Shown: piece by piece, positions 7,130-16,004 of the stretch | Position numbering within the stretch: the first letter of the stretch is position 1 | Layout of the letters: each line of letters starts with the position of its first letter | NCBI GenBank assembly: GCA_045640525.1 | Contig: JAZUFE010000014.1 | Location: forward strand, 1-26,224 | Direction: 5' to 3' | Length of the DNA: 26,224 bases | Origin: JAILLW01 sp045640525 | GTDB lineage: Bacteria; Bacillota; Clostridia; Lachnospirales; Lachnospiraceae | The notes under the pieces: model-generated | The model's database searches: none | What the model saw: the letters and a program-made list of their open reading frames with translations, nothing else | Told to the model about the DNA's origin: nothing | Program-made: the position numbers and the translations under genes

Positions 7130-8824
7130 CTATTTATATTCAACATGAAGCAGTTCATGAACTCTTCCTTCAACGACTCCGCCATGATATAAATCTTCCA
7201 CCAACGGATTGTCTGTTGAACACTTAATGACAGAAGATCTGTCCGACTTATACAGGCCCAAAGCACGTTTTTCTTTTCCGTCGCGATATACGAACGGCTG
7301 ACCTGCACCTGCCACACAGCCCAAAGGACATGCCATAACTTCGACGAAGTCAAAGTGCTGTTCACCGCTTTCTATAGCCTTTATCAGTTTTTCGGCATTT
7401 CCAAGTCCCGAAACAACGGCAATATTAAGTTCTTTATCGCCATAAGGAACTTTGGTTGTCTTAACGCCTTCGAACTCTCTCATACCAAGATATTCGATAG
7501 CTTTAAGGTCTTCATTGTTTTTCGCATTTGCAACTCTTCTTAATGCTGCTTCGGTAACACCGCCTGTCGCACCGAAGATTGTTCCGGCTCCGGAACTTAT
7601 CGAGAACGGCATATCAGGTCCCTGAGGTTCAATTTCATTAAACTGAATACCTATTTCCTTTATCATTCTCGCAAGTTCTGCCGTAGTTATTACAATGTCA
7701 ACATCCGGAATACCGTTTCTTTTGAATTCATCACGCGTTATTTCGTATTTCTTGGCTGCGCAAGGCATAACCGCAACTGTAACGGTTTTGAGACCTTCCT
7801 CTTCATCGGCTTTCTTATAGTATTCTTTCAAAACCGCACCAAACATCTCCATGGGGGATTTGCAGGTCGATACATACGGCATCAATTCCGGATGTTTGGT
7901 TTCGACATATCTGATCCATGCGGGGCAACATGATGTAAACAAAGGATATTTGTTATCGCCCTTTTCTATCTTATTAATCAGTTCATTTGATTCCTCAATA
8001 ACCGTAAGGTCTGCACCCACAGAAGTATCAAACACCTTATCAAATCCAAGCATTCTGAGTGCTGCATAAATTCTTCCCATTGTATTTTTGCCGGGTTCAA
8101 GTCCGAACTCTTCGCCAAGAGCCACCCTTACGGCAGGAGCTACCTGAACAACCACTCTCGTCTTGGGATCATATAACGCTGCCCAAGTCTGTTTGAGTGA
8201 GCTTTTGATGTGTATTGCGGCTGTAGGGCAAACCGCAGCACACTGTCCGCAGTTTACACATTCCGTCTCACTCATCTTTCGTCCCATTGCAGGAGAAACT
8301 TTCATATTGCTTCCGCGATATGCAAAATCAATCGCGCCGACATTCTGCACTTCATTACACATACGCACGCAGTCACCGCAAAGAATACACTTACCGGGAT
8401 CTCTTACTATGGACATTGAACTATCGTCTATTTCTTCCTCTTCGCGATTATTCTTGAATCTGACTCCGGTAAGTCCGAAACGAACCGCAAGCATCTGAAG
8501 ACGGCAATGACCGCTCTTCTCACAGACAGTACAATCTCTGCAATGAGAAGATAACAGCAATTCAAGTATCATCTTTCTATACTCATGGAGTCTCGGTGTA
8601 TTGGTTTTAATCTCCATTTTATCCTTGGGAGGAGTTGAACATGAGGCTATAATATTACCTCTCATATCTTCAACCATACACATTCTGCACGAGCCGAATA
8701 CCGACATGTCCGAATAATAGCAGAATGTAGGAACGTGAATTCCAACCTTATGAATAACCTGAAGAATATTTTTTTCATCAGTAAAGGTTACACGCATCCC
8801 ATCAATTATCATATATTTTTCCAT
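7130..8824 (-). CDS. hydA: [FeFe] hydrogenase catalytic subunit (HydA/HndD-like)
   Basis: Reduces protons to H2 at the H-cluster, in the cytoplasm. Of its 564 residues, the N-terminal part carries the electron relay: a [2Fe-2S] site (Cys35, 46, 49, 62), a His-ligated [4Fe-4S] site (His94, Cys98, 101, 107) and two ferredoxin clusters (Cys146-156 and Cys189-199). The H-cluster motifs are L1 FTSCCPAW (Cys299/Cys300), L2 MPCAAKKYE (Cys355) and L3 EVMACPLGCVAGAGQP (Cys499, Cys503). The C-terminal small-subunit-like region (NPLVEDLY to HELLHVEY) is present. This order matches the M3-type clostridial enzymes, and it lacks the extra C-terminal [2Fe-2S] domain of Thermotoga HydA. An AGAGGT site precedes the ATG. 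Following hydC and hydB, it should act in a complex with them, possibly electron-bifurcating with ferredoxin and NAD(P)H. The maturases HydE, HydF and HydG are not in the window. Confidence 0.96.
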   Translation of the reverse strand: MEKYMIIDGMRVTFTDEKNILQVIHKVGIHVPTFCYYSDMSVFGSCRMCMVEDMRGNIIASCSTPPKDKMEIKTNTPRLHEYRKMILELLLSSHCRDCTVCEKSGHCRLQMLAVRFGLTGVRFKNNREEEEIDDSSMSIVRDPGKCILCGDCVRMCNEVQNVGAIDFAYRGSNMKVSPAMGRKMSETECVNCGQCAAVCPTAAIHIKSSLKQTWAALYDPKTRVVVQVAPAVRVALGEEFGLEPGKNTMGRIYAALRMLGFDKVFDTSVGADLTVIEESNELINKIEKGDNKYPLFTSCCPAWIRYVETKHPELMPYVSTCKSPMEMFGAVLKEYYKKADEEEGLKTVTVAVMPCAAKKYEITRDEFKRNGIPDVDIVITTAELARMIKEIGIQFNEIEPQGPDMPFSISSGAGTIFGATGGVTEAALRRVANAKNNEDLKAIEYLGMREFEGVKTTKVPYGDKELNIAVVSGLGNAEKLIKAIESGEQHFDFVEVMACPLGCVAGAGQPFVYRDGKEKRALGLYKSDRSSVIKCSTDNPLVEDLYHGGVVEGRVHELLHVEYK

Positions 8825-8837
8825 ATTCGTATTACCT

Positions 8838-10733
8838 CTACTTTCTATCTATTGCCTTAAACGCACAGCCTGCCATACATGCTCCGCATTTAATACACTT
8901 ACTTTGATCTATTACATGCGGTTCCTTAACAGAACCCGAAATAGCGCCAACCGGGCACTGACGTGCGCACTTGGTACATCCCTTACACTTCTCGGGGTCG
9001 ATTGAGTATGACATAAGGGCCGTGCACTGTCCCGCCGGACACTTCTTATCTTTAACATGAGCTATATACTCATCTTTAAAATACTTCATCGTACTGATAA
9101 CAGGTGAAGGTGCTGACTTTCCAAGTCCACACAATGCCGTATTTGAAACTGTATCCGCAAGTTCTTCCAACAATTCCAAATGCTCCATCGTTCCGCGTCC
9201 TTCTACAATATCAGTGAGAAGCTCAAGCATTCTTTTGGTACCTTCACGGCAAGGTACACACTTACCGCAAGATTCATTCTGGGTGAAATTCATAAAGAAT
9301 CTGGCAACCTCTACCATGCAGGACTTATCATTCATAACAACAAGTCCGCCGGAACCTATCATTGCGCCGACTTTCTTAAGAGAATCAAAGTCAAGCGAAA
9401 TATTAAGGTGATCTTCATCCGAATTTAGGCACAGACATCCGCCGGAGGGACCTCCGATCTGAACCGCTTTGAATTCACCGTCTTTAACACCGCCACCGAT
9501 ATCAAATATGACTTCTTTTAATTTGGTACCCATCGGAACTTCGATAAGACCTGTATTATTAACATTTCCCGTCAATGCAAATGCTTTGGTTCCATGGCTC
9601 TTCTCCGGTCCGAAGCCACAGTACCAGTCCGCTCCCTTCATAATAATGGGCGGAACATTGCAGAACGTTTCGACATTATTCAAAACAGTAGGTTTTTCGA
9701 ACAAGCCCTTCTCCGTTGTACGAGGAGGCTTAACACGAGGCATACCTCTGTGTCCCTCGATTGAAGAAGTTAAAGCCGAACCTTCACCGCACACGAATGC
9801 ACCGGCGCCCTGACAGATTTTTAAATCAAAGTCAAAACCGGAATTCATAATATTTTTACCCAAAAGACCTCTCATAGAAGCCTTCTCGATAGCTATCGAA
9901 AGCCTTTCGACTGCAAGCGGATATTCGGCACGTACATAAATATATCCGTGGTGAGATTGCGTAGCTATACCGGCAATAATCATGCCTTCAATAACTCTGT
10001 GCGGGTCACCTTCCATCATGGAACGATCCATGAATGCACCGGGATCACCCTCATCACCATTACATACTATGTACTTAACATCAGATTCTTGAGCCAGCAC
10101 CTGTGCCCATTTTTGACCCGTGGGGAAGCCACCGCCTCCACGGCCTCTTAACGTAGATTTGGTAATCTCTTCAACGATTGTTTCAGGCGTCATGTCAAAC
10201 AGCGCCTTCGCAACTGCCTGATAGCCTCCTACCGCAATATACTCGGAAATCGATTCCGCATTAATCTGTCCGCAGTGTTCCAAAGCCAATCTTGTCTGCT
10301 TCTTATAGAACGGAATTTCGGACTGCTGCTTGTATATCTTTCCATCCGCATCCTTATATACAAGTCTCTCTATGCACTCATCACCGATAATTGTCTTTTC
10401 GATAATTTCTTCGCAGTCCTCAACCTTAACCTTAAGATACAACCATCCGTAAGGTTCGATTCTAAGAAGCGGTCCTTTTTCACAGAATCCGTGGCATCCC
10501 GACTTTTTAACGCCGATAGTATCATGCGGCTCTTCTTCAAGCATAACCGAACACGGAATATCTTTTTCGGCCAACAGCTCCTGAAGTCTTTCGTAAATCT
10601 CAAGAGCGCCTCCGGCCACGCAACCGGTTCCACAGCAAATCAAAATCTGCTTTCTTTGCGAAGCAAGCGATAATTTAAATTTTTCCTGAAGGCGATCAAG
10701 GTCTTCTCTTGTTTTAATAGGTTCTACTGCCAT
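8838..10733 (-). CDS. hydB: NuoF-like flavoprotein subunit of NAD(P)-linked [FeFe] hydrogenase (HydB/HndC-like)
   Basis: Binds FMN and the nicotinamide nucleotide and passes electrons between NAD(P)H, ferredoxin and HydA. The 631 residues show an N-terminal thioredoxin-like [2Fe-2S] domain (Cys34, 38, 80, 84, with GCHGFCEKGP). A NuoF core follows, with the glycine-rich nucleotide/FMN loop RGRGGGGFPTG (about 196-206) and NGDEGDPGAF, then the [4Fe-4S] site ESCGKCVPCREGT (Cys489, 492, 495 and Cys535). A CPAGQC motif (565-570) and two C-terminal ferredoxin clusters (Cys583-593 and Cys613-623) complete it. This domain order is that of HydB in bifurcating HydABC enzymes. The ATG abuts the hydC stop codon directly, with a GAGGAGG-like site inside hydC, so translation of the two is probably coupled. 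Whether NAD or NADP is used cannot be decided by eye. Confidence 0.95.
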   Translation of the reverse strand: MAVEPIKTREDLDRLQEKFKLSLASQRKQILICCGTGCVAGGALEIYERLQELLAEKDIPCSVMLEEEPHDTIGVKKSGCHGFCEKGPLLRIEPYGWLYLKVKVEDCEEIIEKTIIGDECIERLVYKDADGKIYKQQSEIPFYKKQTRLALEHCGQINAESISEYIAVGGYQAVAKALFDMTPETIVEEITKSTLRGRGGGGFPTGQKWAQVLAQESDVKYIVCNGDEGDPGAFMDRSMMEGDPHRVIEGMIIAGIATQSHHGYIYVRAEYPLAVERLSIAIEKASMRGLLGKNIMNSGFDFDLKICQGAGAFVCGEGSALTSSIEGHRGMPRVKPPRTTEKGLFEKPTVLNNVETFCNVPPIIMKGADWYCGFGPEKSHGTKAFALTGNVNNTGLIEVPMGTKLKEVIFDIGGGVKDGEFKAVQIGGPSGGCLCLNSDEDHLNISLDFDSLKKVGAMIGSGGLVVMNDKSCMVEVARFFMNFTQNESCGKCVPCREGTKRMLELLTDIVEGRGTMEHLELLEELADTVSNTALCGLGKSAPSPVISTMKYFKDEYIAHVKDKKCPAGQCTALMSYSIDPEKCKGCTKCARQCPVGAISGSVKEPHVIDQSKCIKCGACMAGCAFKAIDRK

Positions 10734-11216
10734 TTATACGCCCTCCTCTTTTCTGATATTTTCGATTATTTCTTTAACCTTATCCGGAGTCATCGCAGGA
10801 TGTACCGTATCATTCACTGTACAAACCGGGGCAAGTCCGCATGCTCCGAGACAGGATACGGTTTCTACGGTAAACAGATTGTCATCCGAAGTCTTTTTCT
10901 TATCCGATACTCCCAGTTCTTTTCTGAATGCTTCCAATATCGGTGCCGAATTTCTTACATGGCACGCAGTGCCGTCACATACCTTAATTACGTACTTTCC
11001 CTTAGGTTCAAGAGAAAAATTCTCATAGAAGGTGGCAACTCCGTATATTTTTGCCTCGCTGACCTTAAGTTTCTTGGAAATGTAGGTAAGTGTTTCTTCC
11101 GGAAGATAATGATATACCTTCTGGATTTCCTGCATAATCGCAATAACCTGCGCCGGGTCGTTTCCTCGTTTTTCAAGGATTTCGTCCAGCAGTTTTGTTT
11201 CTTGTTCTTTTAACAT
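10734..11216 (-). CDS. hydC: NuoE-like [2Fe-2S] subunit of the hydrogenase (HydC/HndA-like)
   Basis: A small thioredoxin-like electron-transfer subunit of 160 residues, nearly the length of Thermotoga HydC. An N-terminal helical region (through HYLPEETL and IYGVATFYENF) is followed by the [2Fe-2S] ligands in the family pattern Cys80-x4-Cys85 and Cys122-x3-Cys126 (CDGTAC and SCLGAC). It is expected to sit on HydB and couple to the flavin. The ATG at 11216 has an AGGGG site nearby and overlaps the last 7 nt of the preceding membrane-protein gene (ATGTTAA). No clear promoter is visible directly upstream, so the hydrogenase genes may depend on transcription from the envelope genes or on an unrecognised internal promoter. 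Confidence 0.95.
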   Translation of the reverse strand: MLKEQETKLLDEILEKRGNDPAQVIAIMQEIQKVYHYLPEETLTYISKKLKVSEAKIYGVATFYENFSLEPKGKYVIKVCDGTACHVRNSAPILEAFRKELGVSDKKKTSDDNLFTVETVSCLGACGLAPVCTVNDTVHPAMTPDKVKEIIENIRKEEGV

Positions 11217-13507
11217 ATTTGTCCCCTTTTATGTAAAGATATTAGTTTAACAAATTCATTCTTTGATTTGATTATGAAGATAACAAATCCGACAAGTGAT
11301 ATAAGTTCGGTTATTCTCCAAATAATCGGTTCGGAATAATACACCTTAATCACCCCATTATAGCCGGAAGGTATTCGCACTCTTACCGAATGATTCTCCC
11401 CATTTTCAACATCAAGTTTATTTCCATTCGTATCTTTAGCTACGTATTCCGGATAATTAAAAGCCGGTACATCTACATATGCACCATCTCCGACAGACGA
11501 GCAATTGAATTCAAATGACATTCCGCTACGCGTCATGGAATCAACATCTGCATTATTGGGTTTTAGCAAAATATTATCCCGGCAGTAATCTCTGTTAGAG
11601 TCAGCATACAAATATTCACCGCTGACCAAGTCAAAACTGTCTATGCTGTCTTTGTCATATTGAGTATACACCGTTCCATTATACAATATTGCATTAATTG
11701 TATTAAATCCCTGATCAAAACCTATAATCAGCACAACAGTAGCAATAGCAATCCATATTTTCTTAGGCAATGCCTTTTTGCCAAGTCTAAACAATATCGC
11801 TGCCGTAAATGCCAAAAAGGCAATCGCAATTCCGAGATATCTGTACGCAAACTGAATCTTTCCAAGGAATGCTCCGATTTTAGGAAACAGCATATTGATT
11901 CTAAAATAAGGAAACAGATTGGTTGCCATCCACGCTGATAACAAGGAAAGAATAACCGATATTGTCAGCATTCTGCAATTCTTCAATTTTTGTGCCAGGA
12001 GTAATCCGACAGCCAATATCATTATCAGGCACAGCGCATTACTTAACGGCATGGCGCATCGTTCATTTAAGTTTGTCAAATACTCAAAATTGAATCTTGA
12101 GTTACTGTTCGGAGTTTGAGTAAAAAGCTCCAACAGACTTACACCGTATGTTTGAAATCTGGCATCCATGTTTTCGCCCATATGTTTAACCGTGAAATCC
12201 TCTGAATACAATCTAAAAAACGGTATAATAAACCAAGCGTTAATCCATATGATATATCCTATCATTTTCAAAAGATACATTATTGTCTTTTTTCTGAAAA
12301 GCTTTCTGATTTCACAAAGCATCATAATCAATATTAAGATGCCTATCATTTGTGTAGTCAGTACGTGCGTTTGTATCAAACCTGTAATTCCAAGCACCGG
12401 AGCCAGGAACTTGGTACCATAGCTTTCACTTTCCGTATCCTCATTAAACATATACCAAAATCCAAGAAGGACCATCGGAGTAAACAACATAGCAGTGTAC
12501 TCGCCGACTGCAGCTCTGGTGTATATGCACACCAGTCTGTACGGAGCCATGGTGTATAAAAATGCTACTATCATTGCAGCATACTTATTCTTTGAAATTT
12601 TTTCAAAAACTCTGTATGAAACATACGCTGTCAATAAATTGACAACTACCACAAATGTCTTATACGAGGTAAGCAAAGTAAAACCTGCTTTATACATAAG
12701 GGCAGGCAAGGCCAAAGTAATGTCACCGTACATCGTTGAAACAGCATATCCCCAATCGTTGCACCAAAACGGTTGTACTCTGGAAGGGATTTGTCCCGAT
12801 GCCAAAGCATCACCCAATCCTACTATTCGCAGCATATGAAATCCTATATCATGTCCCCACGGTAAATATCTGGCGGTTACACCTAACGATGACAGAAGGG
12901 TTATTGTGCCAACTCCCACGATAACATATATATGTCTTTTAAACTTTTCTCTGAAGCATATCAGCAAGGCGATACCATTCACCAATAATGCAAGCAATAT
13001 CAGTTTAATCACTCCGAAAAGTCGCGAGTTGGAGCTTTCATGCAATTTGATCGAATCAAATGAAACATTACTCTCACCCGGATTAACCCGTATTGTAAAT
13101 GTATCAAGTCCGGTATTAACCCATGCCCTGTGAACATACTTAACATTCTGTCCTTTTCGTAAATCGCAATTATCCGAATAGAATCCGGCTATCCATCCCG
13201 GACCTGCTTCAAGATTTACATGCACATCATTATCCGCAGAATAACTAAACTCTATATCATAAATTCCCGGCTCTATCGGATACGAATCCGTATGAATATT
13301 ATCGCTTTCATATTCACCGTATGTATATTCCATAGTCTCGATTCGTTGGTTCTGATCGTCTATTACCATAGGATGTTCGTTGTCAAATGATAGTGCTGTC
13401 GCTTCCCGAGACAGCACCCTAACGATTCCGAAAATCAAAATAACAGTTTCAACTATGCACACACAAATATACGGATGTCGCTTGATTTGTTCCAAAAATC
13501 CTTTCAT
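11210..13507 (-). CDS. Large polytopic membrane protein, PTPS_related/YfhO-like (GT-C fold candidate)
   Basis: 765 residues. After a first membrane helix (about 12-31) comes an extracytoplasmic domain of about 125 residues that looks beta-rich. A second helix follows (about 163-184), then roughly ten more, a C-terminal extracytoplasmic domain (about 600-725) and a last helix. The first loop after helix 3 holds GHDIGFHMLRI (Asp220, His224), the Asp/His signature of the membrane family annotated as 6-pyruvoyl-tetrahydropterin synthase-related and of YfhO-type glycosyltransferases. In GT-C enzymes an acidic residue in this loop is catalytic. The probable role is transfer of a sugar from a lipid carrier on the outer face; donor and acceptor are unknown. 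An AGAGGT site precedes the ATG. The stop overlaps the start of hydC, an unusual pairing of an envelope gene with hydrogenase genes. Confidence 0.7.
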   Translation of the reverse strand: MKGFLEQIKRHPYICVCIVETVILIFGIVRVLSREATALSFDNEHPMVIDDQNQRIETMEYTYGEYESDNIHTDSYPIEPGIYDIEFSYSADNDVHVNLEAGPGWIAGFYSDNCDLRKGQNVKYVHRAWVNTGLDTFTIRVNPGESNVSFDSIKLHESSNSRLFGVIKLILLALLVNGIALLICFREKFKRHIYVIVGVGTITLLSSLGVTARYLPWGHDIGFHMLRIVGLGDALASGQIPSRVQPFWCNDWGYAVSTMYGDITLALPALMYKAGFTLLTSYKTFVVVVNLLTAYVSYRVFEKISKNKYAAMIVAFLYTMAPYRLVCIYTRAAVGEYTAMLFTPMVLLGFWYMFNEDTESESYGTKFLAPVLGITGLIQTHVLTTQMIGILILIMMLCEIRKLFRKKTIMYLLKMIGYIIWINAWFIIPFFRLYSEDFTVKHMGENMDARFQTYGVSLLELFTQTPNSNSRFNFEYLTNLNERCAMPLSNALCLIMILAVGLLLAQKLKNCRMLTISVILSLLSAWMATNLFPYFRINMLFPKIGAFLGKIQFAYRYLGIAIAFLAFTAAILFRLGKKALPKKIWIAIATVVLIIGFDQGFNTINAILYNGTVYTQYDKDSIDSFDLVSGEYLYADSNRDYCRDNILLKPNNADVDSMTRSGMSFEFNCSSVGDGAYVDVPAFNYPEYVAKDTNGNKLDVENGENHSVRVRIPSGYNGVIKVYYSEPIIWRITELISLVGFVIFIIKSKNEFVKLISLHKRGQIC

Positions 13508-13525
13508 TTCTACCTCTTACAAAGA

Positions 13526-14749
13526 CTATAGTCCGTTATAAACAATGACAGTCCCGACTATATTGAAACACATTCCCCACACGGCAAACGGCACCTGCCA
13601 CTTGGCCATTTGAGGATACCTTCTTAACACAATCATTATTCCCAAAAATGCGAACGGCAGTATTTCGTTGGTATAACGATTACCGAAATGCCAACCGCCC
13701 ATCGTTGCATGACACATTACAAAGAACAAATATGCCACCATCATAAATATCAATGCCGCATTCATTAATACGGCTTTCATATTCTTCCTGACTGCCGAAT
13801 ATATGGTTACCACCAAAAAATAAACTACCGGCACATTAGTCATTAGAAAATTAAGATTGCCAAAGTGATCTACCATCATCTTGTTGTTTTCATCAAATGA
13901 GGGCATATTCATCAACATATGAAAATTATTCTTAAGGTATTCAAATGAGAACTGCTTATGCACCTCAACAAATTCCGGCAAATAATTATGACCGAATTCC
14001 GTCACATCGCCAAATCTCAAATAATTCAAAAGCATATATGAGATTGCGATAATCAACGTCGGAACACACCATGTCACTCTCCTTTTGACAATAGTGAAAA
14101 TTCCTTCGTCAGCGTGCATATTTTTTTCATTGTGATACAGAATCATAAGATAAACAGGTAAGAATACTACCATCATGGGACGACACCCTACCGCACATGC
14201 CCATAGTGCAAGAGACAAGCCGCCCTTATTAATCAGAGCATAATAAACTGACATACATGTCAGGCTAAAGCACATCGCCTGAGCGAAAAACCATACCGCC
14301 GGATCAAATATATCAAATATCATATTGGAGCATATTGTTACAAACAACGAACTTAAAGCAGCCACTCTCGGACTCTGTTTGAAAAACACCCCGATTTTAT
14401 ATAAAAATATCAGTGCTGCAATATCAAATGCAAGCAATATCAATGCATCCGGAGTTTCATGTCCGAAAATGAAAGCAAACGGGAAAAGTACATACGACGG
14501 AAATGGAGGAAACGAACAGTAAAACTTACCGTCATATTCCGCAATTTCAAGCCAACTATAATTCTCTTCCAAATCAAGCCTTCCCTTGGTCCAGCTTTCG
14601 GCTTGAAAAGCATACGTCTGATATGTATTATTTGAGAAACAGTTTTTCCCGGTAAAAACATATACTACCGCTATAAAAACCAGGAAACACACTATCATCA
14701 GTATTCCATATTCAGATTCTGTCTTATCATCACTCAACAATTTCTTCAC
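13526..14749 (-). CDS. GT-C-like multi-membrane protein, probable lipid-linked-sugar glycosyltransferase (short paralogue)
   Basis: 407 residues with about 9-11 membrane helices. The first extracytoplasmic loop (about 40-80) has QAESWTKGRLDLEE and EYDGKFYCSFPPFP, then a membrane-entry segment. Near residue 187 lies GCRPMMVVF. The same two signatures appear in the 697-residue protein encoded two genes upstream (16005-18098), which argues for common ancestry. Acidic residues in the first loop are typical of GT-C catalysis, so transfer of a sugar from a polyprenyl phosphate is the likely function, by inference. The start is GTG at 14749, inside the end of the acyltransferase gene (20-nt overlap); only a weak GGAAG site is available, which fits translational coupling. 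The substrate is unknown. Confidence 0.65.
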   Translation of the reverse strand: MKKLLSDDKTESEYGILMIVCFLVFIAVVYVFTGKNCFSNNTYQTYAFQAESWTKGRLDLEENYSWLEIAEYDGKFYCSFPPFPSYVLFPFAFIFGHETPDALILLAFDIAALIFLYKIGVFFKQSPRVAALSSLFVTICSNMIFDIFDPAVWFFAQAMCFSLTCMSVYYALINKGGLSLALWACAVGCRPMMVVFLPVYLMILYHNEKNMHADEGIFTIVKRRVTWCVPTLIIAISYMLLNYLRFGDVTEFGHNYLPEFVEVHKQFSFEYLKNNFHMLMNMPSFDENNKMMVDHFGNLNFLMTNVPVVYFLVVTIYSAVRKNMKAVLMNAALIFMMVAYLFFVMCHATMGGWHFGNRYTNEILPFAFLGIMIVLRRYPQMAKWQVPFAVWGMCFNIVGTVIVYNGL

Positions 14750-15980
14750 AATCTTCTACTTCCAAATGATTAATATTCTTTGTCACTCTAAATTTTCTTT
14801 TCAGTTTTTGCGTTATCGGAATTTCATAAAAATCCGTAAGCAGATGAGCTATGAGTATAATTACAAGTACCGAAATTACGGAATACTTTCTCGACCAAAC
14901 CATATCACCCAACTGATTGGGGGAAACATCACCCTCATACGAAGGAATATGCCATTCTTTACATTTCAGCATTACTATCTGATGCCATAGATATAAGTTA
15001 TATGATATTCCGGAAACATATATAAAAATTCGATTGGCGCAGAATTTATTAACAATGTTCCCGCTAAGCATCAGACAAAAAACCATAGCCGTAAACAGCA
15101 TTTCAAGCTGTATTTTTTGTTCCACCATAAGAACTTCTTTATTGACCTGTCCGTTGTTAAACAGCAGCTTGCAAAGCCAAACCGAGCTCATGATAAAACC
15201 GACTATACTTAGCAAATTCAAATACTTATTATCCAAAAGCGATCTTTTCTTCAGGTAAAAATACACCATGGTAATCAAAAATCCGTTAGCGTATATTCCC
15301 AAATAGGTGAAAGGATTATATAACCCATATGCGTGATATCGGTCACTCATATGATATATAACTACTTTATTCAGTATGATAGTAACTACCCATGCTACAC
15401 AAAATGTAATTATGGGTTTCTTTTTAAACAGTTTGGCTGCAAATGGAAATGCCAAATAAAACCAGAATTCAATCTGCAAAGTCCACACAACACCGTTTAT
15501 CAAAGTCAGACCGTTTATTGGTGGAATCAAAACATTGGTAAACGTCAGATTGGAAAGCAAATCTACAATGGCATATCCTGCTTTTCCGCTATAGTTGCCC
15601 GAAAACACAGTCAGCAAAAACGGAACTATAACCGCCAGAAGATATGAAGGCAAAATTCTAATCATTCTCTTTTTATAAAAATTCCACATATCCGGCCAAG
15701 GCGTACCATATACAATACTTTTTGCATACGGAATAAAATTGCATATGGCGCTCAAGAGGAAGAATGTCTCAATAAAAATAACCCCATATCGAACAAAAAG
15801 TTGCAAATAGCTGTGTTCGATACCTATATATCGAAGAATACTTCCATCGAGTTCGATGTATGGTGTCATCCAGTTCTGTTCCCACAAGTGATACCATACA
15901 ATGAAAAATACCGAAATTGCCCTTACAGCATCCAATACCGCAATTCTGTTCTCATCATAATTTTTAGTTATTCTTTTCAT
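14730..15980 (-). CDS. Acyltransferase-3 family membrane protein (OafA/YrhL-like)
   Basis: About 416 residues and roughly ten membrane helices, without a C-terminal SGNH domain. The family signature is near the start (RIAVLDAVRAISVFFIVWYH, including the conserved His), with Arg-rich cytoplasmic turns such as KKRMIRILPSY. Later segments such as YNLYLWHQIVM also match the family. These proteins move acetyl or other acyl groups across the membrane onto sugars of cell-wall polymers, exopolysaccharides or peptidoglycan. Set among GT-C genes, it probably decorates the same glycan. Two ATGs are possible, six bases apart. I chose the second (15980), because AGAGGA then lies 8 nt upstream; from the first (15986) the spacing would be only about 2 nt. 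The 3' end overlaps the next gene. Confidence 0.88.
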   Translation of the reverse strand: MKRITKNYDENRIAVLDAVRAISVFFIVWYHLWEQNWMTPYIELDGSILRYIGIEHSYLQLFVRYGVIFIETFFLLSAICNFIPYAKSIVYGTPWPDMWNFYKKRMIRILPSYLLAVIVPFLLTVFSGNYSGKAGYAIVDLLSNLTFTNVLIPPINGLTLINGVVWTLQIEFWFYLAFPFAAKLFKKKPIITFCVAWVVTIILNKVVIYHMSDRYHAYGLYNPFTYLGIYANGFLITMVYFYLKKRSLLDNKYLNLLSIVGFIMSSVWLCKLLFNNGQVNKEVLMVEQKIQLEMLFTAMVFCLMLSGNIVNKFCANRIFIYVSGISYNLYLWHQIVMLKCKEWHIPSYEGDVSPNQLGDMVWSRKYSVISVLVIILIAHLLTDFYEIPITQKLKRKFRVTKNINHLEVEDCEEIVE

Positions 15981-16004
15981 ACTCATTATCCTCTATCATT
16001 CAGT

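Noticed and set aside
8163..8498. 111-codon plus-strand open frame opposite hydA, and similar frames opposite hydB and hydC
   Set aside because: They mirror the codon structure of strong hydrogenase genes and show no independent start signal or family motif.
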